Source of the DNA: Rhodococcus koreensis
GTDB lineage: Bacteria; Actinomycetota; Actinomycetes; Mycobacteriales; Mycobacteriaceae
Assembly: GCF_900105905.1 (NCBI RefSeq)
Contig: NZ_FNSV01000005.1
Coordinates: 3,224,001-3,288,000 of the forward strand
DNA length: 64,000 nt
Reading direction: 5' to 3'
Shown here piece by piece: positions 13,601 to 25,216 of this stretch. A program made the translations under genes and the position numbers. How positions within the stretch are numbered: position 1 is the stretch's first letter; the number at the start of each line of letters is the position of its first letter. The notes under the pieces were generated by a model that searched no databases, was not told the DNA's origin, and worked only from the letters and a program-made list of their open reading frames with translations.

Positions 13601-16600
13601 CAGCAGCAGACGCCCCTGCCCGTCCGGGCCGTCGAACCAGAGCACCTGCACCATGCTGGCCGCGGCCGGGTCCAGCCGGTCGGCCGCCGCGTTCAATTCC
13701 ACTCTCGCCACCGCAGCGAAGTCGCCGGTGTCGAACGACGTCACGGGCACGCGGTGGATCAGCGCGTCGGCGCGCACCGATCCGGTCGGCAGCACCGTCA
13801 TCGCCCACCGCCCCGCCTCGTCGGCGGAAAGGCGCGCGCGGAGCATGTCGTGGCGGTCCAGCACGGCGTCGACGGCGGCGGCGAGATCCTCGCGGGTGAG
13901 GCCGCGTGGTGCGGTGACCGGCACAGACTGGGAGAACCGCTCCAGCCTGCCGCCGCTGCGGTCGAGCATCCACGCGACGACGGGGGTCAGCGGCACCGGG
14001 CCGACTCCGCCGCCGGGCAGTTCCTCCAGCACCACGGCATCAGCGCGTTCGTGGTGGGCCACCTCGGCGAGACCGGCGACGGTCCGGCGCTCGAACACGT
14101 CCCGCGGGGAGAGGATCAGTCCCGCGGCCTTCGCGCGGGCCACCAGCTGGATCGACATGATGCTGTCGCCGCCCAGCGCGAAGAACGAGTCGTCGACTCC
14201 CACCGAGGCGAGTCCCAGCACGTCCCGGAACAGGCCGGCGAGCAGCGCCTCCGTCTCGGTGCGCGGCGGCCGGCTGTCGGTGACGGTGACACCGAAGTCT
14301 GGTTCCGGCAACGCCTTCCGGTCGATCTTGCCGTGCACCGTCACCGGGAGCGCCGCGATCACCAGAACGGCGGCGGGCACCATGTACGACGCGAGCCGCG
14401 TGCCCGCGAACTGCAGGACCTCGCCTGGATCGACGGCCGCGCCGGGTTCGGGGACGACGTACCCGATCAGCCGGTCGCCGGACCGTTTGTCCCGCCGCAC
14501 GTCGGCGACTGCCGCCGCCACGTTCTCGTGGGCGAGCAGCGCCGACTCCACCTCGCCGAGTTCGATGCGGAATCCGCGGATCTTCACCTGGAAGTCGGTG
14601 CGCCCGAGGTAGTCGAGTTGCCCGTCCGCCGTCCAGCGCACGAGGTCGCCGGTCCGGTACATCCGGCTGCCCGGCGGCCCGAACGAGTTGGCCACGAAGC
14701 GTTCCGCGGTGAGGGCGTGCCGGCCGTGATAGCCGCGGGCGAGCGCGGGGCCCGCGAGGTACAGCTCCCCGGCCACGCCTGCCGGCACCGGATGCAGTCG
14801 CTGATCGAGGACGGTCTCGGTGAACCCGAGCGTCGGCGCGCCGATCGTGACCGGCTCGCCCGGCGCCAGCGGCGTGCTGATGCTCGACACGACCGTCGCC
14901 TCGGTCGGACCGTACGCGTCGAACATGGCCCGGCCCGGCGCCCACCGTGCCACCAGTTCCGGCGGGCATGCCTCGCCGCCGGTCACCACGCACTGCACGC
15001 CCTCGAGGCCGGCGGGATCGACCGAGGCGAGCGCCGCCGGCGTGACGAAGCAGTGCGTGACCCGCTCACGCCGCAGCAGGTCCGCCAGGTCGTCGCCGCC
15101 GTAGACGGACGGGGACGCGATCACCATCGTCGCGCCCGGTCCGACCGCCAGCATCAGTTCGAGCACCGAGGCGTCGAAGCTCGGCGACGCGAAGTGCAGG
15201 GTCCGGGACCCCGTGGTCGTGCCGAACGTGTCCCGCTCCGTCGCAGCGAAATTCGCCAGCCCGCGGTGTGTGGTCACCACACCTTTCGGCCTGCCGGTCG
15301 ATCCCGACGTGTAGATCACGTACGCGGTGTGGTCGACGTGCAGGGCCGACGAGCGGTCGGTGTCGGTCACCGCCGTCGCCGGAAACAGCGACAGCTCGGC
15401 GTCGGTTCCGGGGTCACCGAGATCCAGCCACGGGATCGACGCGGGCAGGGCGGACCGCAGCCCGGCCGTGGTGAGACCGGTGACGGCGCCCGAATCGCCG
15501 AGCATGTACTCGATGCGCTCGGCCGGATGGTTCGGGTCGACCGGCAGGAACGCGGCCCCGGTCTTGGTCACCGACCAGACGGCGAGGACGGATTCGATGG
15601 ACCGCGGCAAGGCCAGCGCCACCACCTGTTCCGGGCCGATGCCCCGCCCGATCAGGAGCCGGGCGAGCCGGTCCGACCGCTCGTCGAGGTCCCGGTAGGA
15701 CACCCGGCGTCCGTCGAAGACCAGTGCCGCGACATCCGGGTCCACGGCGGCAGCGGCCGTCAGCAACTGCGGCAGCGTCCGCGCCGGCACGCCGGGCCCC
15801 CCGCTCACCGGCGTCAGTGCGGCCCGCTCGCCGGCGCCGAGGACGTCGACGTCGCCGACCGGGACGTCCGGCGAGTCGGTGACGGCGCCGAGGATCCGGA
15901 CCAGCCGCTCGGCAAACACGGCCACCGTGTCCTCGTCGAAGATGTCGGTGGCGTAGCCCAGCGCCGCGCTGATCCCCGCGGGACGACCGTCGGCGTCGAC
16001 GTTCTCCCGCAGGGTCAGCTGGAGGTCGAAGTTGATCGTGTCGAACTCAAGTTCGAGGGGTTCGACGTGGAGGCCGGGCAGTTCCAGCTCGGGGCGCTCG
16101 GTGTTCTGGAATTCGAGCATGACCTGGAACAGCGGTGAGTATTCCGTCGAACGGGAGGGTCGCAGACTCTCCACGACGCGTTCGAACGGCACGTCCGCGT
16201 GCGTGAACGCCCCGAGGTCGGCCTCACGGACCTGCGCGAGCAGTTCGGCGAACGTGCGGGCGCCGTCGACGGGGGTGCGGAGCACGAGGGTGTTCACGAA
16301 CATCCCGACCAGGTCGTCGAGTTCGGCCTCGCCGCGGCCCGCGATGGGTGTGCCCACGGCGACGTCGTCCGACGCGCTCAGCCGCGACAGCAGGACCGCC
16401 AGCGCGGCGTGCAGCGCCATGAACACGGTCGACCCGTGCCTGCGCGCGACCTGCACGACACCCTGGTGGAGATCCGGGCCGATCCCGAACTCGACGCGGC
16501 CCGCGCCGAGGGTGCGGGCGGCCTGGCGGGGCCGGTCCGTGGGCAGTTCCAGCACGTCGGGGATGTCGGCGAGCGCCGCCGTCCAGTAATGGAGTTGGCG

Positions 16601-19600
16601 GGCGAGCGGCGACTCCTCGTCGTGTTCGTCGCCGAGCCGGTCCCGTTGCCAGAGTGTGTAATCGGCGTACTGGACGGGCAGAGGAGTCCAGTCGGGTGCG
16701 GCGCCGCGGGCGCGGGCCGTGTACGCCGACAGGACGTCGCGGGCGAGCGGGACCATCGAGAAGCCGTCCGCCGCGATGTGATGCACCACCACCGCCAGCA
16801 CGTGCTCGGCCTCGCCTGCCGCGAACAGCCGGGCCCGCAGCGGCGCCTCCGTCGTCACGTCGAATCCCGCGGAGAGCAGGCGGTGGAGTTCCGCGTCGAC
16901 ATCCGACGGCGCGACGGCGTGCGGTGTGAGATCGGGCGCCACGGTCTCCGGCGGCAGGATCACCTGCCGTGGGCCGGCGTCGGTGAGCGGGAAGACGGTG
17001 CGGAGGGATTCGTGACGTTCGACGACGTCGGTGACGGCCGCCTGCAGCGCAGTCACGTCGAGCGTGCCGGTGAGGCGGAGTGCGATCGCGACGTTGTATG
17101 CCGCACTGGCCGTGTCGAACTGGTTGGCGAACCACATACGCTGCTGCGCCAGCGAGACGGGGACCTCCCGCGACGGATCCCGCGGGGCGGGCGCAGGCCG
17201 GGATTCCGCCCGGGATTCCCCGGCCTCGGCGCGGGCGGCGAGTCCGGCGACGGTCGGGGCGTCGAACACGTCCCGCACGCCCAGTCGGTCGCCGACCGCC
17301 GCGTTGACGCGGGCGACGAGCCGGGTCGCGGTCAGCGAGTTCCCGCCGAGCGCGAAGAAGCTGTCGTTCGCCCCCACCCGGACGATGCCGAGGAGGTCGG
17401 CGAACACGGCGGCGACGATCTCCTCCACCGGGTTGCGTGGGGCGACGAATCCCACCGTCGCCGTGCCGAAGTCGGCATCCGGCAGCGCCTTCCGGTCGAG
17501 CTTGCCGTTGACGGTGAGGGGCAGGGCGTCGATCACCACCACCGCGGCGGGCACCATGTACGACGGCACGCTCGCCCCGACCGCGGCGAGAACCTCCGCC
17601 GCGTCGACGTCGGCGCCCGCCTCCGGGACCACGTAGCCCACCAGACGGTCGCCGTCCCGCTCGTCGCCGCGCACCACGACCACCGACTGCGCCACCCCGG
17701 CGCACGCGGCGAGGGCGGTCTCCACCTCGCCGAGTTCCACCCGGAATCCGCGCAGCTGCACCTGGAAATCGCTGCGCCCCACATACTCGAGCCGCCCGCC
17801 CGCACCCCACTTCACGACGTCGCCCGACCGGTACATGCGCGCCCCGGCCCGGCGGTGGTCGAACGGGTCGGCGACGAACCGCGTCGCGGTCAAACCCTGC
17901 CTGCCGATGTAGCCGCGGGTCACCTGGTCGCCGGACACGTACAGCTCTCCCACCACCCCGGGCGGTACCGGATGCAGCCGGTCGTCGAGGACGTAGACGC
18001 GCAGTCCGGGGAGTCCGCCGCCGATGACCGAGCCGGACACGGACGCGGCGAGCGCCCGGTCGAGGGCGAGGTAGCTGACGTGCACGGTGGTCTCGGTGAT
18101 GCCGTACATGTTCACCAGCACGGGGGCGCGGTCGTCGTGCCGGGTGTACCACCTCTCCAGTTGCCCGACATCGAGGGCTTCGCCGCCGAAGATCACGTGC
18201 CGCAGCGACAGTGGCGTTGTGTCGCCGTCCTCGACGGTGCTCGCCGCGCGATCGGCCTCCGTCAGCTGATAGAACGCGGTCGGGGTCTGGTTCAGCACCG
18301 TCACCCGTTCCCGGCGGAGCAGTTCGAGGAACGTGTCCGGCGACCGCGCGGTGAAGTAGTCGACCAGCACCAGCCGGCCACCGTGGACGAGCGCACCCCA
18401 CAGTTCCCAGACGGAGAAGTCGAAAGCGTACGAGTGGAACAGCGTCCACACGTCGGACGAGTCGAACCCGAACAGTTCCCGGGTGTTGGTGAGCAGGGTA
18501 ACGACACACCGATGCGACACCTGGACACCCTTCGGCCGCCCTGTCGATCCCGACGTGAAGATGACGTACGCGACGGCGTCGGCCCACAGCGGCCGCAGCC
18601 GGTCCGAGTCGGTGACCGGCAGACCGGACAGTTCGGCCACCGCGCCCACCGTGTCCGGATCGTCGATCGCCACCACCGGAATTCCGGCCGGCGCCAGCGG
18701 CGCGAATTCTGCGCTCACCACGGCGCACAAGGGTCGCGCGTCCTCGAACATCGCTGCCACCCGCTCGGCGGGATAGCTGGTGTCGACCGGCACGTACCCG
18801 CCACCGGCGGCGAGCACCGCCAGCAACGTCACCACGAGGGCAGGCGTGCGATCGACCATCACCGCGACCAGCGACTCGGTGCCCACACCCTCGGCGATCA
18901 GCAACCGGGCCAACCGGTTCGACCGCTCGTCCAGTTCGCCGTAGGTCAGCGTCTCGTCGCCGCACACGATCGCGGTGGCGGCCGGGGTCGCCGAGGCCAC
19001 CCGCGCGAACAACTCGACCACCGTCTGCGCGTCGGCGGCGACACCCTTACGGTTCCAGCGGTCCAGCACCAGGTCGCGCTCGACTGCACCGAGAACCGGG
19101 ATGTCCCCCACCACCACCGCCGGGTCGTCGACCACCGCCCGCAGCACCCGGACGAAGCGTTCCCCGAACCCCTCCACCGACGACCGGTCGAACACGTCCG
19201 TCGCGTACAGGAAGGCGGCCGACATCCCGGCGGCGGTGCCCTTCTCGTCGTGGTATTCGGCGAGCGACAGCTGGAGGTCGAATTTGGCAACCCCCGGGTC
19301 TACGTCGACGGCTTCGACGGTCAGGCCCGGCAGTTCGAGGTGGGCACGCACGGTGTTCTGGAATTCGAGCAGCACCTGGAACAGCGGCGAGTGGGACGTC
19401 GACCGGCCCGGAGCAAGCTCGTCGACGACGCTCTCGAAGGGAACGTCCGTATGCCCGAACGCGCCCAGATCCGTGTCTCGGGCCCGGGCCAGCACGTCGG
19501 TGAACACGTCACCCGGCTCCACCGGGGTGCGCAGCACCAGCGTGTTGACGAACATCCCGACGAGGTCGTCCAGCGCCGCCTCACCGCGACCCGCGATCGG

Positions 19601-22600
19601 GGTGCCGATGGCGACGTCCCCGGATCCGGTCATCCTCGAGAGCAGCACGGCGAGCGCCGCGTGCATCACCATGAACAGCGTCGCGTGGTGTTCGCGTGCG
19701 AGGAGGAGCAGTTTCCGGTGCAGGCCGGCATCGATCGGGAACGCCGCGGTCGCACCCGCGAGCGAGCGGGTGACCGGCCGGTTCCGGTCGAGCGGGAGGG
19801 CACTGACCTCCGGGAGGTCGGCCAGCACATCGCGCCAGTACTGCAGTTGCCGGGACATGAGGCTGTCCGGGTCCTCGGCACTGCCGAGCAGTCGACGCTG
19901 CCACATGCTGAAGTCGGCGTACTGCACGGGCAGCGGTTCCCAGCTCGGCAGGGTCCCGGACCGGCGCGCCGAGTAGGCGACGATCAGGTCTCGGGCCAGC
20001 GGCGCAAGCGACGCCCCGTCGGCAGCGATGTGGTGCACCACGATCACGAGCACGTGCTCGTCCGGACCGGTCCACAACAGGGCCCCGCGCAGCGGGACCT
20101 TCGTGCTCACGTCGAACCCACCGGTGAGGAGCGTCCCGATCCGGTCGTGCAGCGACTCGTCGCCGTCGACGTGCGGGGTGAGGTCCGGGGCGACCTCCGC
20201 GGTGTCGACCACCACCTGGTAGGGGCCGTCCTCCGATGCCGGATACACGGTGCGCAACGACTCGTGCCGCTCGATCACGTCCCCGACCGCGGCCCGCAAC
20301 GTGTCCGCGTCCAGAGGTCCGGTAAGGCGCACTGCCATCGGAATGTTGTACGCCGCCGACGACGTGTCGAACTGGTTGAGGAACCACATCCGCTGCTGCG
20401 CCAGCGACAACGGGATCCGATCGGGCCGATCCCCGACGGTCAGGGGCGGCCGGTCCACGAATTCGGTGCCTGCCCGGCGGACGTACGCCGCCAGCAGTTC
20501 GACGGTGGGCGCCTCGAACAACGCCCGCACCCCGACGTCCGATCCGAGTGCCGCGTTGACCCGGGCGATCACCCGCGTCGCGACGAGCGAGTTACCGCCG
20601 AGGTCGAAGAAGCTGTCGTCGACACTGATCCGTTCGACGCCGAGGACTTCGGTGAAGACCTCGGCGATCGACTCCTCGACCGGGTCGGCAGGCGCCTTGA
20701 ACTCGGCGGCCGCGGACAGGAACCGCGGTTCCGGCAGCGCCGCGCGGTCCAGCTTCCCGACCGGGTTCAGCGGGATCTCGTCCAGCACCACGATCACCGA
20801 GGGAACCATGTACGCCGGCAACCGGTTCCGCACCTGCCGCAGTAGTTCCGACGTCACGATCGGCCTGCCCGGAGCCGGGACGACGTAGGACACCAGGACC
20901 GTGTCCCCGGACGGTCCCGGCCTGCCGATGGTGACGGCCAGTCGCACGTCCGGATGCGTCTGCAGCATCGCGTCGATCTCACCGAGCTCGATGCGGAACC
21001 CTCGGACCTTCACCTGGAAATCGCTGCGCCGCAGGTACTCGAGCGTGTGATCGGGCCGCCACCGCACAACGTCGCCGGTGCGGTACATCCGGCCCCGGCC
21101 GTACGGGTCGGCGACGAACCGCGCCGCGGTGAGACCCGGGCGGCGGTGATAGCCCCGCGCCACCCCGGCACCGGCGATGTACAGCTCACCCGGTACCCCG
21201 ACGGGTACCGGATGGAGCCGGGCGTCGAGCACCATTTCCTCGACGCCCCGGAGCGGCCCACCCAGCGTGATGGGGTCACCGGGGGTCATCGGTGCGCTGA
21301 TGTTCGCCATGATCGTGGTCTCGGTCGGACCGTACGCGTTGTGCAGCCGGCGGTCCGGCGCCCACCGGGCGACAAGGTCGGGCGGGCAGGCCTCGCCGCC
21401 CACGACCACGTCGAGGAAGTCGCCCAGCGAATCGGGTGGGATCGTTCCCAGCGCCGCGGTGGTGACGAAGCCGTGCGTGACGCGCTCCGACCGCAGCAGG
21501 TCGGCCAGTTCGGCGCCGCCGTACGCGGTCGGCGGCACCACCACCATGGTCGCGCCCACTCCGAAGGCCTGCAGGTACTCGAACACGGATGCGTCGAAGC
21601 TGGGGGTCGAGAAATGCAGCGTTCGAGACGATCTGGTGGCGCCGAACCGCTCCTGCTGATCGGCGGCGAAGTTGTCCAGCCCGCGGTGGGTGACGGTGAC
21701 GCCCTTCGGCTGCCCCGTCGAACCGGACGTGTAGATCAGGTACGCGGCATTGTCGAGGTGCAGGGGCCGAATGCGGTCCGAGTCGGTCAGCGGATTGTCC
21801 GGGCGGACGGCGCACTCGGCTTGGAAGTCCGGATCGTCCAGCACGCACCACGGAATCGAATCGTGCAGGCGGCCACGCACCGACTGCTCCGTCAGACCGA
21901 GCACCACACCCGAATCGGCAAGCATGTAGTCGATCCGGTCGGCCGGGTAGTTCGGGTCCACCGGCACGAACGCCGCCCCCGTCTTCGCGACCGCCCAGAC
22001 GGACGCCACCGACCTGAACGACCGCGGCAACGCCAGCGCGACGAACGATTCCGGTCCCACACCCTGGTCGATCAATATCCGCGCGACCTGCGTCGACCAC
22101 CGGTCCAGCTCGCGGTAGGACAATTCTTCGCCCTGCCGGGTCAGGGCCGTTGCTGCCGGATCCAGTGCCGCGGCATCGGCGAACAGGCCGGGCAGGGTGC
22201 GCTCTGACCGGGCAGGCAGGCCCCGGACCGGTGTCAACGCGGAACGTTCGGCCACGGACAGGATCTCGATGTCACCGACCGGAACGTCCGGATCGGCCGC
22301 CATCGCACCGAGGATGCGCAGGTACCGTTCGGCCGCCACCCGGATGGTGTGGGCGTCGAACAGGTCTGCGGCGAAACCGAATTCGACGGTGGCCCCGGCC
22401 AGTCCCCCCGACTCGCCGACCGCTTCCGTCACGGACACGCACAGGTCGAGGCCGGGGAATTCCGCATCCGGGGAGCCGGGGGGCCTGGTGTCGAGCAGCA
22501 CCTGGACGATCGGTGCGTACGCCTCCGACACCGACACGCCGAGCTCCTGCACCAGACGGTCGAACGGAACCCCGTTGTGCGACAACGCCTCCGCGGCGAC

Positions 22601-24367
22601 GTCTCGGACGTGGGCCAGGTAGTCGCGGCACGACACCTCGCCCGCGTACCGCGAACGCACCACCACGGTGTCCGTGCGGTCGCCCACGTCCACTGCCGTC
22701 CCGACGGCGATGTCGCTGCTCCCGGTGACCCGGCCGAGCAGGATCGACAGGGCGGTGAGGAACACCGTGCGGCCGGCGGTGCCCGCGTCTTCGGCCAGCG
22801 CGCCCACCCGGCGGTGCAACTCCGCAGACACCACCACGGTGACCCGGTCGCTCTCCGGCGACAGCCTGGCGGGCCGGCGCCGGTCGGTGGGCAACGGCAG
22901 GAGGTCGGGCAACCCATCCAGTCGCCGGCGCCAGTACTCGACTTCCCGGGCCTCGCCCAGCAACCGTTCCCCGATGCGGGCGCTTTCCTCGTGGATGTCG
23001 CCCACCCGGGACGCCGGGTTCGCGGTGGCCAGTTCCGCGAGCAACTCCACGAACTGCCGATGGTGTTCCCGCAGTTCGCCACGCTCGTAGCGGCTGGGGT
23101 TCGCACGGAAGTCGACGAAGATCCTGGTGGGCGTGCCGCTCTGGTACACGTTGATCAGCAGGTCCTCCACCGGACCCGAGGTGACGATGTGGAAATCGCC
23201 CACCAGCGAACCCAGCGCCACCTCCTGGCGGAACAACATGACGTTCACCATCGGCCCGTACAATTCCGTCGACGCGGTGTCGCCGGCGTCACGTCGGATG
23301 TCGTCGAGGCTGCACCACTGGTGCCGCAGTGCCGCGACCAGCTCACGCTGGACCTGCTCGATCAGGTCCGCGACGGTGTCCTCGGCCCGGACGCGGACGG
23401 GCATCGGGGCCACGTTGACGAGCATGCCGCCGGAATTGCGCAGCACCGCCGTCGTGCGCGCCGACACCGGGATGGTCACCAGCACATCGGTTCTGCCGGT
23501 GCGCCGCGCCAGGTAGCACGCCGCGGCCGCGATGATGGTCGCCGCCGACGGGCTGTCGCGGGAATCGAGAACGGCCACGACGTCGTTGGAGAGGACCGCA
23601 CTCTCCACCGTGCTGGCGGCGGACACGTGTCCCACCGTCCGCGCCAATGTGGTGCCCTCGACCCCGGCGACCCGCTCCGCCCAGTACTCGCGGTCGGTCA
23701 GGAAACGGTCCGAGGCGCGGTACCGGCTGTCGATGTCGTACAACTGCCGCAAGCTGACCGCCCTGTTCGGATCCGGTTCGCGGCCCGCAACTTTCGCGGA
23801 GTACCGGTGCGCGATGCGGCGCAGCATCGTCATCGCACCGTAGCCGTCGAGGGCGACGTGGTGAATCCTGCTGTACCACAGGAAGTGCGCGTCCCCGGTC
23901 TGCAGGATCGACGTCTCCACCAGCCGGTCTGCGCTCAGGTCGATCGGCGTGACGTAGTCACGCTCCATCCATTCGTGCGCCGCCGACATCGGATCCTCTT
24001 CGGCGCGGAAGTCGACGTACGCGATCGACGTGTCCGTCCGATGGTCCACGTACTGCAGCGGGCGGCCGTCGACGTCGTAGACCTTGAGGAACGGCGATTC
24101 GAATTCGCGGGCCGCCTCCACTGTCTCCTGCCGCAACAGGTCCATGTCCAGCGCACCGCGGAACTCGACGTACTGGGCGATGAAGATCGGGACCCGCGGT
24201 TCCAGTTGCTGAGCGAACCACGTGGCCCGCTGCGCCGCCGACAGCGGAATCGGTTCACCGCCGCCCGGGGCGGAACCGTCCGATCGCTGTCCCGGGACGC
24301 GCAGGTCCGCGGGGCGGCGCGGATCCCCCGCCCCCGGAACGGGTCCTTCACCTTGTCCAGGGCACAC
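1..24367 (-). CDS. Giant multimodular non-ribosomal peptide synthetase, 3' end outside window
   Basis: A single uninterrupted frame of about 8,122 codons runs off the left edge. It encodes an assembly-line enzyme that activates, optionally epimerises and joins amino acids on carrier domains. Seven condensation domains with HHxxxDG, six complete adenylation domains (each with a TSGSTG-PKG loop and a GK-DR lysine motif), six carrier domains with LGG(N/D)S or VGGDS, and two epimerisation domains are readable. A seventh A domain starts at the edge. I chose the GTG at 24367 because a GAGG lies about 10 nt upstream and no closer in-frame start exists before the first C domain. C-domain type matches E placement throughout, so the assembly line looks intact. 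No thioesterase, MbtH or phosphopantetheinyl transferase is visible in the window. The product is unknown; at least seven residues are expected, with D-residues at positions 3 and 5. Confidence 0.97.
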   Translation of the reverse strand, partial: MCPGQGEGPVPGAGDPRRPADLRVPGQRSDGSAPGGGEPIPLSAAQRATWFAQQLEPRVPIFIAQYVEFRGALDMDLLRQETVEAAREFESPFLKVYDVDGRPLQYVDHRTDTSIAYVDFRAEEDPMSAAHEWMERDYVTPIDLSADRLVETSILQTGDAHFLWYSRIHHVALDGYGAMTMLRRIAHRYSAKVAGREPDPNRAVSLRQLYDIDSRYRASDRFLTDREYWAERVAGVEGTTLARTVGHVSAASTVESAVLSNDVVAVLDSRDSPSAATIIAAAACYLARRTGRTDVLVTIPVSARTTAVLRNSGGMLVNVAPMPVRVRAEDTVADLIEQVQRELVAALRHQWCSLDDIRRDAGDTASTELYGPMVNVMLFRQEVALGSLVGDFHIVTSGPVEDLLINVYQSGTPTRIFVDFRANPSRYERGELREHHRQFVELLAELATANPASRVGDIHEESARIGERLLGEAREVEYWRRRLDGLPDLLPLPTDRRRPARLSPESDRVTVVVSAELHRRVGALAEDAGTAGRTVFLTALSILLGRVTGSSDIAVGTAVDVGDRTDTVVVRSRYAGEVSCRDYLAHVRDVAAEALSHNGVPFDRLVQELGVSVSEAYAPIVQVLLDTRPPGSPDAEFPGLDLCVSVTEAVGESGGLAGATVEFGFAADLFDAHTIRVAAERYLRILGAMAADPDVPVGDIEILSVAERSALTPVRGLPARSERTLPGLFADAAALDPAATALTRQGEELSYRELDRWSTQVARILIDQGVGPESFVALALPRSFRSVASVWAVAKTGAAFVPVDPNYPADRIDYMLADSGVVLGLTEQSVRGRLHDSIPWCVLDDPDFQAECAVRPDNPLTDSDRIRPLHLDNAAYLIYTSGSTGQPKGVTVTHRGLDNFAADQQERFGATRSSRTLHFSTPSFDASVFEYLQAFGVGATMVVVPPTAYGGAELADLLRSERVTHGFVTTAALGTIPPDSLGDFLDVVVGGEACPPDLVARWAPDRRLHNAYGPTETTIMANISAPMTPGDPITLGGPLRGVEEMVLDARLHPVPVGVPGELYIAGAGVARGYHRRPGLTAARFVADPYGRGRMYRTGDVVRWRPDHTLEYLRRSDFQVKVRGFRIELGEIDAMLQTHPDVRLAVTIGRPGPSGDTVLVSYVVPAPGRPIVTSELLRQVRNRLPAYMVPSVIVVLDEIPLNPVGKLDRAALPEPRFLSAAAEFKAPADPVEESIAEVFTEVLGVERISVDDSFFDLGGNSLVATRVIARVNAALGSDVGVRALFEAPTVELLAAYVRRAGTEFVDRPPLTVGDRPDRIPLSLAQQRMWFLNQFDTSSAAYNIPMAVRLTGPLDADTLRAAVGDVIERHESLRTVYPASEDGPYQVVVDTAEVAPDLTPHVDGDESLHDRIGTLLTGGFDVSTKVPLRGALLWTGPDEHVLVIVVHHIAADGASLAPLARDLIVAYSARRSGTLPSWEPLPVQYADFSMWQRRLLGSAEDPDSLMSRQLQYWRDVLADLPEVSALPLDRNRPVTRSLAGATAAFPIDAGLHRKLLLLAREHHATLFMVMHAALAVLLSRMTGSGDVAIGTPIAGRGEAALDDLVGMFVNTLVLRTPVEPGDVFTDVLARARDTDLGAFGHTDVPFESVVDELAPGRSTSHSPLFQVLLEFQNTVRAHLELPGLTVEAVDVDPGVAKFDLQLSLAEYHDEKGTAAGMSAAFLYATDVFDRSSVEGFGERFVRVLRAVVDDPAVVVGDIPVLGAVERDLVLDRWNRKGVAADAQTVVELFARVASATPAATAIVCGDETLTYGELDERSNRLARLLIAEGVGTESLVAVMVDRTPALVVTLLAVLAAGGGYVPVDTSYPAERVAAMFEDARPLCAVVSAEFAPLAPAGIPVVAIDDPDTVGAVAELSGLPVTDSDRLRPLWADAVAYVIFTSGSTGRPKGVQVSHRCVVTLLTNTRELFGFDSSDVWTLFHSYAFDFSVWELWGALVHGGRLVLVDYFTARSPDTFLELLRRERVTVLNQTPTAFYQLTEADRAASTVEDGDTTPLSLRHVIFGGEALDVGQLERWYTRHDDRAPVLVNMYGITETTVHVSYLALDRALAASVSGSVIGGGLPGLRVYVLDDRLHPVPPGVVGELYVSGDQVTRGYIGRQGLTATRFVADPFDHRRAGARMYRSGDVVKWGAGGRLEYVGRSDFQVQLRGFRVELGEVETALAACAGVAQSVVVVRGDERDGDRLVGYVVPEAGADVDAAEVLAAVGASVPSYMVPAAVVVIDALPLTVNGKLDRKALPDADFGTATVGFVAPRNPVEEIVAAVFADLLGIVRVGANDSFFALGGNSLTATRLVARVNAAVGDRLGVRDVFDAPTVAGLAARAEAGESRAESRPAPAPRDPSREVPVSLAQQRMWFANQFDTASAAYNVAIALRLTGTLDVTALQAAVTDVVERHESLRTVFPLTDAGPRQVILPPETVAPDLTPHAVAPSDVDAELHRLLSAGFDVTTEAPLRARLFAAGEAEHVLAVVVHHIAADGFSMVPLARDVLSAYTARARGAAPDWTPLPVQYADYTLWQRDRLGDEHDEESPLARQLHYWTAALADIPDVLELPTDRPRQAARTLGAGRVEFGIGPDLHQGVVQVARRHGSTVFMALHAALAVLLSRLSASDDVAVGTPIAGRGEAELDDLVGMFVNTLVLRTPVDGARTFAELLAQVREADLGAFTHADVPFERVVESLRPSRSTEYSPLFQVMLEFQNTERPELELPGLHVEPLELEFDTINFDLQLTLRENVDADGRPAGISAALGYATDIFDEDTVAVFAERLVRILGAVTDSPDVPVGDVDVLGAGERAALTPVSGGPGVPARTLPQLLTAAAAVDPDVAALVFDGRRVSYRDLDERSDRLARLLIGRGIGPEQVVALALPRSIESVLAVWSVTKTGAAFLPVDPNHPAERIEYMLGDSGAVTGLTTAGLRSALPASIPWLDLGDPGTDAELSLFPATAVTDTDRSSALHVDHTAYVIYTSGSTGRPKGVVTTHRGLANFAATERDTFGTTTGSRTLHFASPSFDASVLELMLAVGPGATMVIASPSVYGGDDLADLLRRERVTHCFVTPAALASVDPAGLEGVQCVVTGGEACPPELVARWAPGRAMFDAYGPTEATVVSSISTPLAPGEPVTIGAPTLGFTETVLDQRLHPVPAGVAGELYLAGPALARGYHGRHALTAERFVANSFGPPGSRMYRTGDLVRWTADGQLDYLGRTDFQVKIRGFRIELGEVESALLAHENVAAAVADVRRDKRSGDRLIGYVVPEPGAAVDPGEVLQFAGTRLASYMVPAAVLVIAALPVTVHGKIDRKALPEPDFGVTVTDSRPPRTETEALLAGLFRDVLGLASVGVDDSFFALGGDSIMSIQLVARAKAAGLILSPRDVFERRTVAGLAEVAHHERADAVVLEELPGGGVGPVPLTPVVAWMLDRSGGRLERFSQSVPVTAPRGLTREDLAAAVDAVLDRHDMLRARLSADEAGRWAMTVLPTGSVRADALIHRVPVTSFDTGDFAAVARVELNAAADRLDPAAASMVQVLWFDGPDGQGRLLLVAHHLVVDGVSWRILIADLAAAHSRVAEGLPAALPAVGTSMRRWSHGLTDAVRSRRAEGALWQSILDGPDPLLGSRPLNPDVDVDATTGRVVVDVPTGVTDALLTTLPAAFHGAVGDGLLTALALAMIRWRRHRGVDTADVLINLEGHGREDHVVPGADLSRTVGWFTTLFPVRLDLTGIDVEAALAADDAAGAATADDAAGAAIKAVKEQLLAIPDHGIGYGMLRYLDPSDSAGLRRFRPPQLSFNYLGRVATSTGDVPWLPVADSGDLGGTQNHEMPAAWVVDINAATTVRDGAPVLTATWSYPTGVLAAEDVEELSALWVRALTALAEYANRPGAGGLTPSDLDLVSIGQTDIDRLGRTYPDLADIWPLSPLQAGLLFHAQLSEHRLDAYQVQLVLDLRGTVDPARLRRAAQGLLDRHANLRVAFADTGNGPVQVVLDSATAPWTDVDLSDLDDSAFLAADRAVPFEMSEAPLLRFTLLRTAPNRYRLVLTHHHILLDGWSTPLVIKDLLVLYATDGDATALPRVTPYRDYLQWIGRQDHERSTAAWVSALAGADEPTFVAPAAHGEQSFAEPEDVRLEVGEEKTRALESLARERGLTMNTLVQVAWGLVLTTLGTREDVTFGATVSGRPPAVAGIESMVGLFINTVPVRLRLRREETLAELLQRFQREQSALLDHHYLGLTEIQRAVGEGAAFDTLTVFESYPVDRMGLSEDTDIGGMHVAAIEGIDSTHYPFTLMAHVDTALHLRLRYQPNVFGSEFAESVAARVARVVQILLSDIDTPLAHLTLLSEAELEEYTAVCGAPAGPPRTLPELLTASAGNRPDASAFVFDGQGTSYRELDERSSALARVLIEQGAGPETFVALGLPRSPESVPAVWAVAKTGAAFVPVDPTYPADRIENMLADSGAALGVTTSAHRHRLPGSVPWLVLDDPDFERTWSAASPARVTDLDRRSVLDVDHAAYAIYTSGSTGRPKGVVVTHRGLANLLTEQTEHYTVSPDSRCLHICSPSFDVAILELVQSCAAGATLVIAPPDVYGGAELADLLRRERVTHACITPAVLATVERDGIEHLEALVVAGDAVGDELVATWGADRAMFNGYGPTEATVLTTFSVPMAPGEPVTIGSPVRGIALSVLDARLQPVPAGVPGELYIAGTALARGYHRRAALTAERFVANPYGRGRMYRTGDVVRWRRDHTLEYLGRSDFQVKIRGQRVELGEIDSVLTTHPHLDFAATLGRPGPLGDTALVSYVLPHDGEEVAAPDVLAFAGRILPKYMVPAAVVVLDEIPLTPVGKLDRKALPAPEFVTATLGYRAPTTPVEEAVADVFAEVLGAPRVGADDSFFDLGGDSLSATRAVARINSALDAGIGVAILFDAPVVADLAVRIDSAASARTPSVALSAGPRPDRIPLSLAQQRMWFVNQFDTSSPAYNIPIALRLTGALDRPALHAAVGDVVERHESLRTVFPGSVDGPHQVIVDPGPATPGLDPVPVSGDRALRDAVAALVGTGFDVSDEIPFRARLFELDPEQHVLAIVVHHIAADGFSMMPLARDVMLAYTARTVGETPGWTPLAVQYADYSVWQRDVLGAVDDPDSVMSRQLGYWADTLSGAPEVLQIPVDRPRPAQRSYRGDVVEFDVPARMHRALNTIAAQHNSTLFMAVHAAFAVLLSRLSGTGDVTMGTPVAGRGQAVLDDVVGMFVNTLVLRTVVDPRASFGEVLTAVRAVDLGAFEHADIPFERLVDHLAPERSTSHTPLFQVLIEFRNAEGTHLELPGLTVDSLDVDLRVAKFDVELSVAEQVDEDGAPAGLAAGLRFATDVLDRDTVTRFGERFLRVLESIAAAGALPVGDIDILDPAERESVLPALAEPIGAHATLVELFERAAERSRDATAVVCEGASLTYEELDTRANRLARLLIARGAGPETLVAVAAARSVDLVVALLAVVKSGAGYVPVDVTYPAERLAFVFADARPVCVLTTEDESGAVRASGVPAVLVDGPETVAELGRTSPLPVTDQDRRGPLHPDAVAYVIYTSGSTGQPKGVQVSHRNVATLFAHTQPLFCFDAADVWTMFHSAAFDFSVWELWGALLHGGRLVVVDYFTTRSPDAFLRLLRDENVTVLNQTPTAFYQLAEADRVSGGTELALRVVVFGGEALDLGQLTRWYTRHGDTVPALVNMYGITETTVHVSHLPLNGELAASASASVIGRALPGLRVHVLDSRLHPVPPGVVGELYVSGAQVSRGYLGRCTLTSTRFVADPYTPGSRMYRSGDLGRWNRDGQLDYLGRNDFQVQVKGFRIELGEVESALLACDGVAQSVVLARNERLVGYVVPEAGRVLDPAGIVDTVGGRLAAHMVPAAVVVLDALPLTVNGKLDRRALPEPDYGRQVSLGRAPATETERILAGLFAEVLGLDTVGVDDSFFAVGGDSIMSIQLVTRAKASGVVITPRDVFERKTVAALAEVATSGEETITLEELPGGGVGEFPLTPIVRWMLGRDGDFRRYSQAALFTTPAELDHDTLTAAMQAVLDRHDMLRARLYRSDRVGWTAAQPNWTMATAPPGWVRAADVVRTVPIGAADSFTDAASRELDSAAGRLDPESGVMVQAVWFASTEEPATAGRLLIVAHHVVVDGVSWRILVPDLALACARVLSGEATALPATGTSMRTWAHALTDVAKEPSRTAELGLWRHMLDTPDPPLGSRPLTPADVQTSDVDVQLPVAVTETLLTSLPQAFHGNVADGLLTALALALVRWRRRRGIESSAALVNLEGHGREEHVVPGADLARTVGWFTTIFPVGLDLDGVDVEEAFASGPAGGDAVKAVKERLHSIPDHGIGFGLLRYLDDDTARELSAQASPQVSFNYLGRLGAGTAPGGDWMPVSDAGLAAAAHSGLPAAAVVDVNARTTDTAAGPVLTATWSFPVRVIAAEDVGELARLWVRALEALSEHTRSGGGGFTPSDLNLVRLGQSAIDDLERRYPAMTDVWPLSPLQAGMLFHAELADESVDAYLVQLILDLAGDVDAARLRRAAGALLDRHPNLRSAFCHDADGGAVQVVSGRVTVPWREIDVSGLDADASEAEIERLLAADRTTPFDMATAPLIRFLLVWTAGGHCRLVSTNHHILLDGWSMPLMIRELLTLYATDADPSPLPRVRDYRDYLAWMSGRDRGMSARAWADTLDGVEEPTLLIPADRARQLSTVSREWVFDLDEDRTDRLRESARTRGLTLNSILQTAWGIVLGMLTGRDDVVFGATVSGRPPELAGIETMVGLFINTVPVRVTLRPDEMLGALLERVQAEQAAMLDHHYTGLAEIRDAAGPGVGFDTLTVFESYPVDRAGLSEDTDIAGLRVTGVDARDAAHYPLSLVASAAASLHLKFEYIPDLFAPGEVEDIADRVVRVLDACAGPDVPLARLSLLTEREREELVPVRGGPAASVRTLAQIFTDAAAVDPDAVALSSGDVEVSYRELDERSTRLARVLIGRGLGPEMSVAVGVPRSIESVLCVWAVAKAGAVFVPVDPNYPDERIAHMLTDSECALGLTTSEHRARLAGSTRWLVLDDPEFGAECAAGSAAPVDDGDRTAPVTLDSAAYVVYTSGSTGMPKGVTVTHRGLDNFAKDQLARFGADSESRTLHFSTPSFDGSVFEYLQAFGAAATMVIAPPTVFGGDELAQLIRDRRVTHAFVTTAALASLDPAGLDLFADVAVGGEACPPELVSRWAPGRRLYNAYGPTETTIMSNISDPQTPGERITIGGPIRGVTELVLNSRLQPVPAGVPGELYLAGAGLARGYHRRPGLTATRFVADPCRPGERMYRTGDVVRWTPGLTIEYLGRSDFQVKVRGFRIELGEIDTTLAAVPGVRFAVTVAYLGPAGDTLLASYVVPAPGHTLDTGDLTRGLASRLPAHMIPSSITVLDEIPLNAVGKFDRKALPTPEFDVGTAEYRAPADPVQETVAGVFAEVLGLDRVSADAGFFDLGGNSLSATRAVARLRAALDTDIGVRALFEAPTVEAFAARIEHAGAGPSGRPTLTAGDRPARIPLSYAQQRMWFINQFDTSSPAYNIPMVVRLTGDLDVDALRLAVTDVVTRHESLRTRFPLRDGEPVQEILPPAAPMAPPTAVADDGRLREELTRLVSAGFDVAAAVPLRIALFSLDTVSLDTVSLDTRTHVLAVVVHHISADGFSMAPLVRDVMVAYESRAHGRVPAWTPLPVQYADYTLWQRRLLGSEDDPESLISRQLSYWESALAGLPELLELPTDRRRPAQQSFHGDRVGFTIDAGLHERIRAAAREHRSTEFMIVHAALAVLLGRLGGTGDVAIGTPIAGRGEAALDDLVGMFVGTLALRTAIEAGQPFRDLLAQVRDADLGAFAHADLPFERVVDAVGPVRSTAHSPLFQVSLEFQNTENPALRLPGLSVEGLDPDLAVVKVDLEVILDERFDTDGTPAGMTGAIDYATDLFDADTVLGFAERFVRILDSVTAQPGIPVGDIEILGTDEVAALTPARGAPDAPNVLLPDLLTAAVRLDPDADALSYRGRAITYREVDETSNRLARRLIEAGAGP
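1182..1226. repeat. Three tandem copies of a 15-bp unit inside the NRPS
   Basis: The units gtgtcgagggagacc, gtgtcgagagagacg and gtgtcgagggagaac lie head to tail at 1182-1196, 1197-1211 and 1212-1226. On the coding strand they give a VSLDT-type repeat between the strand ending in FSLD and the HHISADG motif of C domain 7. The other C domains have no insert here, so this is an in-frame slippage expansion of about 10 residues. Confidence 0.9.
1630..4809 (-). other. NRPS module 6: D-accepting C-A-PCP
   Basis: The C domain has [14 protein letters not shown] and [11 protein letters not shown], the D-accepting form, again just after an E domain. The A domain (about 3390-1900) has pocket residues DGFFAGAIMK. 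It is close to the module 1 A domain (shared FEYLQAFG and [11 protein letters not shown]), so the two may take related side chains; the substrate is unassigned. The carrier motif DLGGNSL has its serine at 1733-1735 (residue 7545). Confidence 0.85.
4810..9439 (-). other. NRPS module 5: C-A(Thr)-PCP-E
   Basis: The C domain carries [15 protein letters not shown]. The A domain (about 8030-6530) reads DFWNVGMVHK, one residue from the standard threonine code. The carrier motif is [11 protein letters not shown] with serine at 6347-6349 (residue 6007). The following epimerisation domain (about 6220-4830) has [17 protein letters not shown]-configured threonine-type residue at position 5 is inferred; the sequence cannot tell D-Thr from D-allo-Thr. 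Confidence 0.88.
9440..12639 (-). other. NRPS module 4: D-accepting C-A-PCP
   Basis: The C domain opens with [14 protein letters not shown] and has [11 protein letters not shown], the form found after epimerases, matching the E domain just upstream. The A domain (about 11200-9730) has pocket residues DVLCVAGVLK, a combination I cannot assign. It also has [11 protein letters not shown] where the other A domains have GGEACPPEL, so it is the most divergent of the six. The carrier motif is DLGGDSL with its serine at 9557-9559 (residue 4937). Confidence 0.85.
12640..17239 (-). other. NRPS module 3: C-A-PCP-E
   Basis: The C domain carries [11 protein letters not shown]. The A domain (about 15830-14330) has pocket residues DALFVGAVVK, which resembles, but does not equal, a remembered tyrosine code (DALVTGAVVK); an aromatic substrate is only a guess. 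The carrier motif is [11 protein letters not shown], the GGDS form typical before epimerases, with its serine at 14162-14164 (residue 3402). It is followed by an epimerisation domain (about 14020-12650) with [15 protein letters not shown], so a D-residue is expected at position 3. The E domain contains a 9-residue tandem repeat encoded by 12989-13042. Confidence 0.85.
12989..13042. repeat. 27-bp direct tandem duplication inside the first E domain
   Basis: Positions 12989-13015 and 13016-13042 are identical except for the last base. The pair is in frame and encodes two copies of a 9-residue acidic/alanine unit (ADDAAGAAT / ADDAAGAAI). The second E domain, at the matching place near 5200, has no such repeat. 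Confidence 0.9.
17240..20479 (-). other. NRPS module 2: C-A(Thr)-PCP
   Basis: The C domain is of the L-accepting kind, with [11 protein letters not shown], as expected after a module without E. The A domain spans about 19060-17520. Pocket residues read by eye are DFWNIGMVHK, which is the textbook threonine code. The carrier motif ALGGNSL has its serine near 17336-17338 (about residue 2344). There is no epimerase, so an L-Thr residue at position 2 is inferred. This A domain is strikingly similar to that of module 5 over its whole length. Confidence 0.88.
20480..24367 (-). other. NRPS module 1: EntF-like starter C, half C domain, A, PCP
   Basis: Residues about 25-450 form a C domain with HHVALDG at residues 169-175. 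Its sequence ([18 protein letters not shown]) recalls the EntF starter C domain, which accepts an acyl or aryl group from another carrier protein. It is followed by about 230 residues (about 22950-22260) that look like only the C-terminal lobe of a second C domain: [16 protein letters not shown], then [12 protein letters not shown], with no HHxxxDG lobe. The A domain spans about 22240-20730. Its pocket residues, aligned by eye to GrsA, read DAFFVGAIMK; I cannot assign a substrate. The carrier serine codon is at 20588-20590 (residue 1260). Confidence 0.85.
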
Positions 24368-24414
24368 TAGAACTCGACCTCGCCCCGCCCAACCAGGGCG
24401 GACGCACTCTTTCG

Positions 24415-24478
24415 AGTATCCGCCCGCGCGGCGTTCCGGGTCCAGGGCACTGCGGGTCCAATGCCGCCGATGGATACT
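24415..24478. promoter_or_regulatory. Divergent promoter region between the NRPS and the TetR gene
   Basis: The 118-bp gap holds GATACT at 24473-24478, seven bases before the ATG of the TetR gene. This is the spacing of a leaderless actinobacterial promoter. On the other strand another GATACT (24420-24415) would give the NRPS a leader of about 40 nt. No convincing -35 or palindrome is visible. Confidence 0.4.
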
Positions 24479-24485
24479 GGGCCTC

Positions 24486-25184
24486 ATGACCGAGCGCGTC
24501 GACACACCCGGCATCGATCCCGCGGACTTCCGCGTCCACGTGGTGGCGCAGGCCATCCGGCTGTTCTCCGAGAACGGGTACGAGGCGACGACCGTCGAGC
24601 AGATCGCGTCGGCCGCCGGGGTGTCCCGGCGGACGTTCTTCCGACAGTTCCGCTCCAAGGAGGACGTGATCTTCGCCGATCACGAATCACTGTTGCAGCA
24701 GGCAGAGGACCATCTGTCCACGGAAACCGACGACCCGTGGGCGGCGGTCTGCAGAACGGCGGGCCTGGTCTTCGACAGGTTCCGGGAGAACCGGGAACTG
24801 GCGGTGCGCCGGTACCAGGTGGTCCAGAGGGTTCCCGCGCTCCGCGACCGGGAGATCGTCACCGGCGTCCGCTACGAGCGGTTGTTCGTCGACTACCTGC
24901 GCGGCGTCGTGCCCACCCAACCGGTCCTGAAGGTCATCGGATTCGCGGCCGCTGTCACCGCGTGCCACAACTTTCTGCTTCGGAACATGATCAAGGGCGA
25001 CCAGGACGCCACCGCGGAGGAACTCGAGCGAGCCCTGCTCGACGTGCGCCGGACGTTCGGCGTCGCTCCGGGGGCATCCACGCAGGAAGAGGACGCCGTA
25101 ATGGTGGTCTCGTACCCGCCGGGGACTCCCGTGGAGGAGATCACCGGGCGCATCCGGACGCAGTTGTCCCGGCGCCGGGGCTGA
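24486..25184 (+). CDS. TetR-family transcriptional regulator
   Basis: A 232-residue DNA-binding repressor type. Residues about 14-65 form the TetR helix-turn-helix ([19 protein letters not shown], then [19 protein letters not shown]). The rest is the helical ligand-binding half, with a short basic tail. It is divergent from the giant NRPS and followed, on the same strand after 174 bp, by an acyl-CoA dehydrogenase gene with two palindromes in front. It could act on either side or on its own promoter. The ligand is not predictable from sequence. Confidence 0.93.
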   Translation: MTERVDTPGIDPADFRVHVVAQAIRLFSENGYEATTVEQIASAAGVSRRTFFRQFRSKEDVIFADHESLLQQAEDHLSTETDDPWAAVCRTAGLVFDRFRENRELAVRRYQVVQRVPALRDREIVTGVRYERLFVDYLRGVVPTQPVLKVIGFAAAVTACHNFLLRNMIKGDQDATAEELERALLDVRRTFGVAPGASTQEEDAVMVVSYPPGTPVEEITGRIRTQLSRRRG

Positions 25185-25216
25185 GCGGCCGAAGGTGACG
25201 ACACCCACCCTTGACT

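Noticed and set aside
9126-13973. Long minus-strand frame rich in RRR and GRR inside the NRPS region
   Set aside because: It is the +1 shadow of the true NRPS frame. The motifs of C, A, PCP and E domains are all in the other frame.
16224-18965. Apparent second minus-strand protein in the module 2-3 region
   Set aside because: Out-of-frame shadow of the NRPS; no start signal and no domains.
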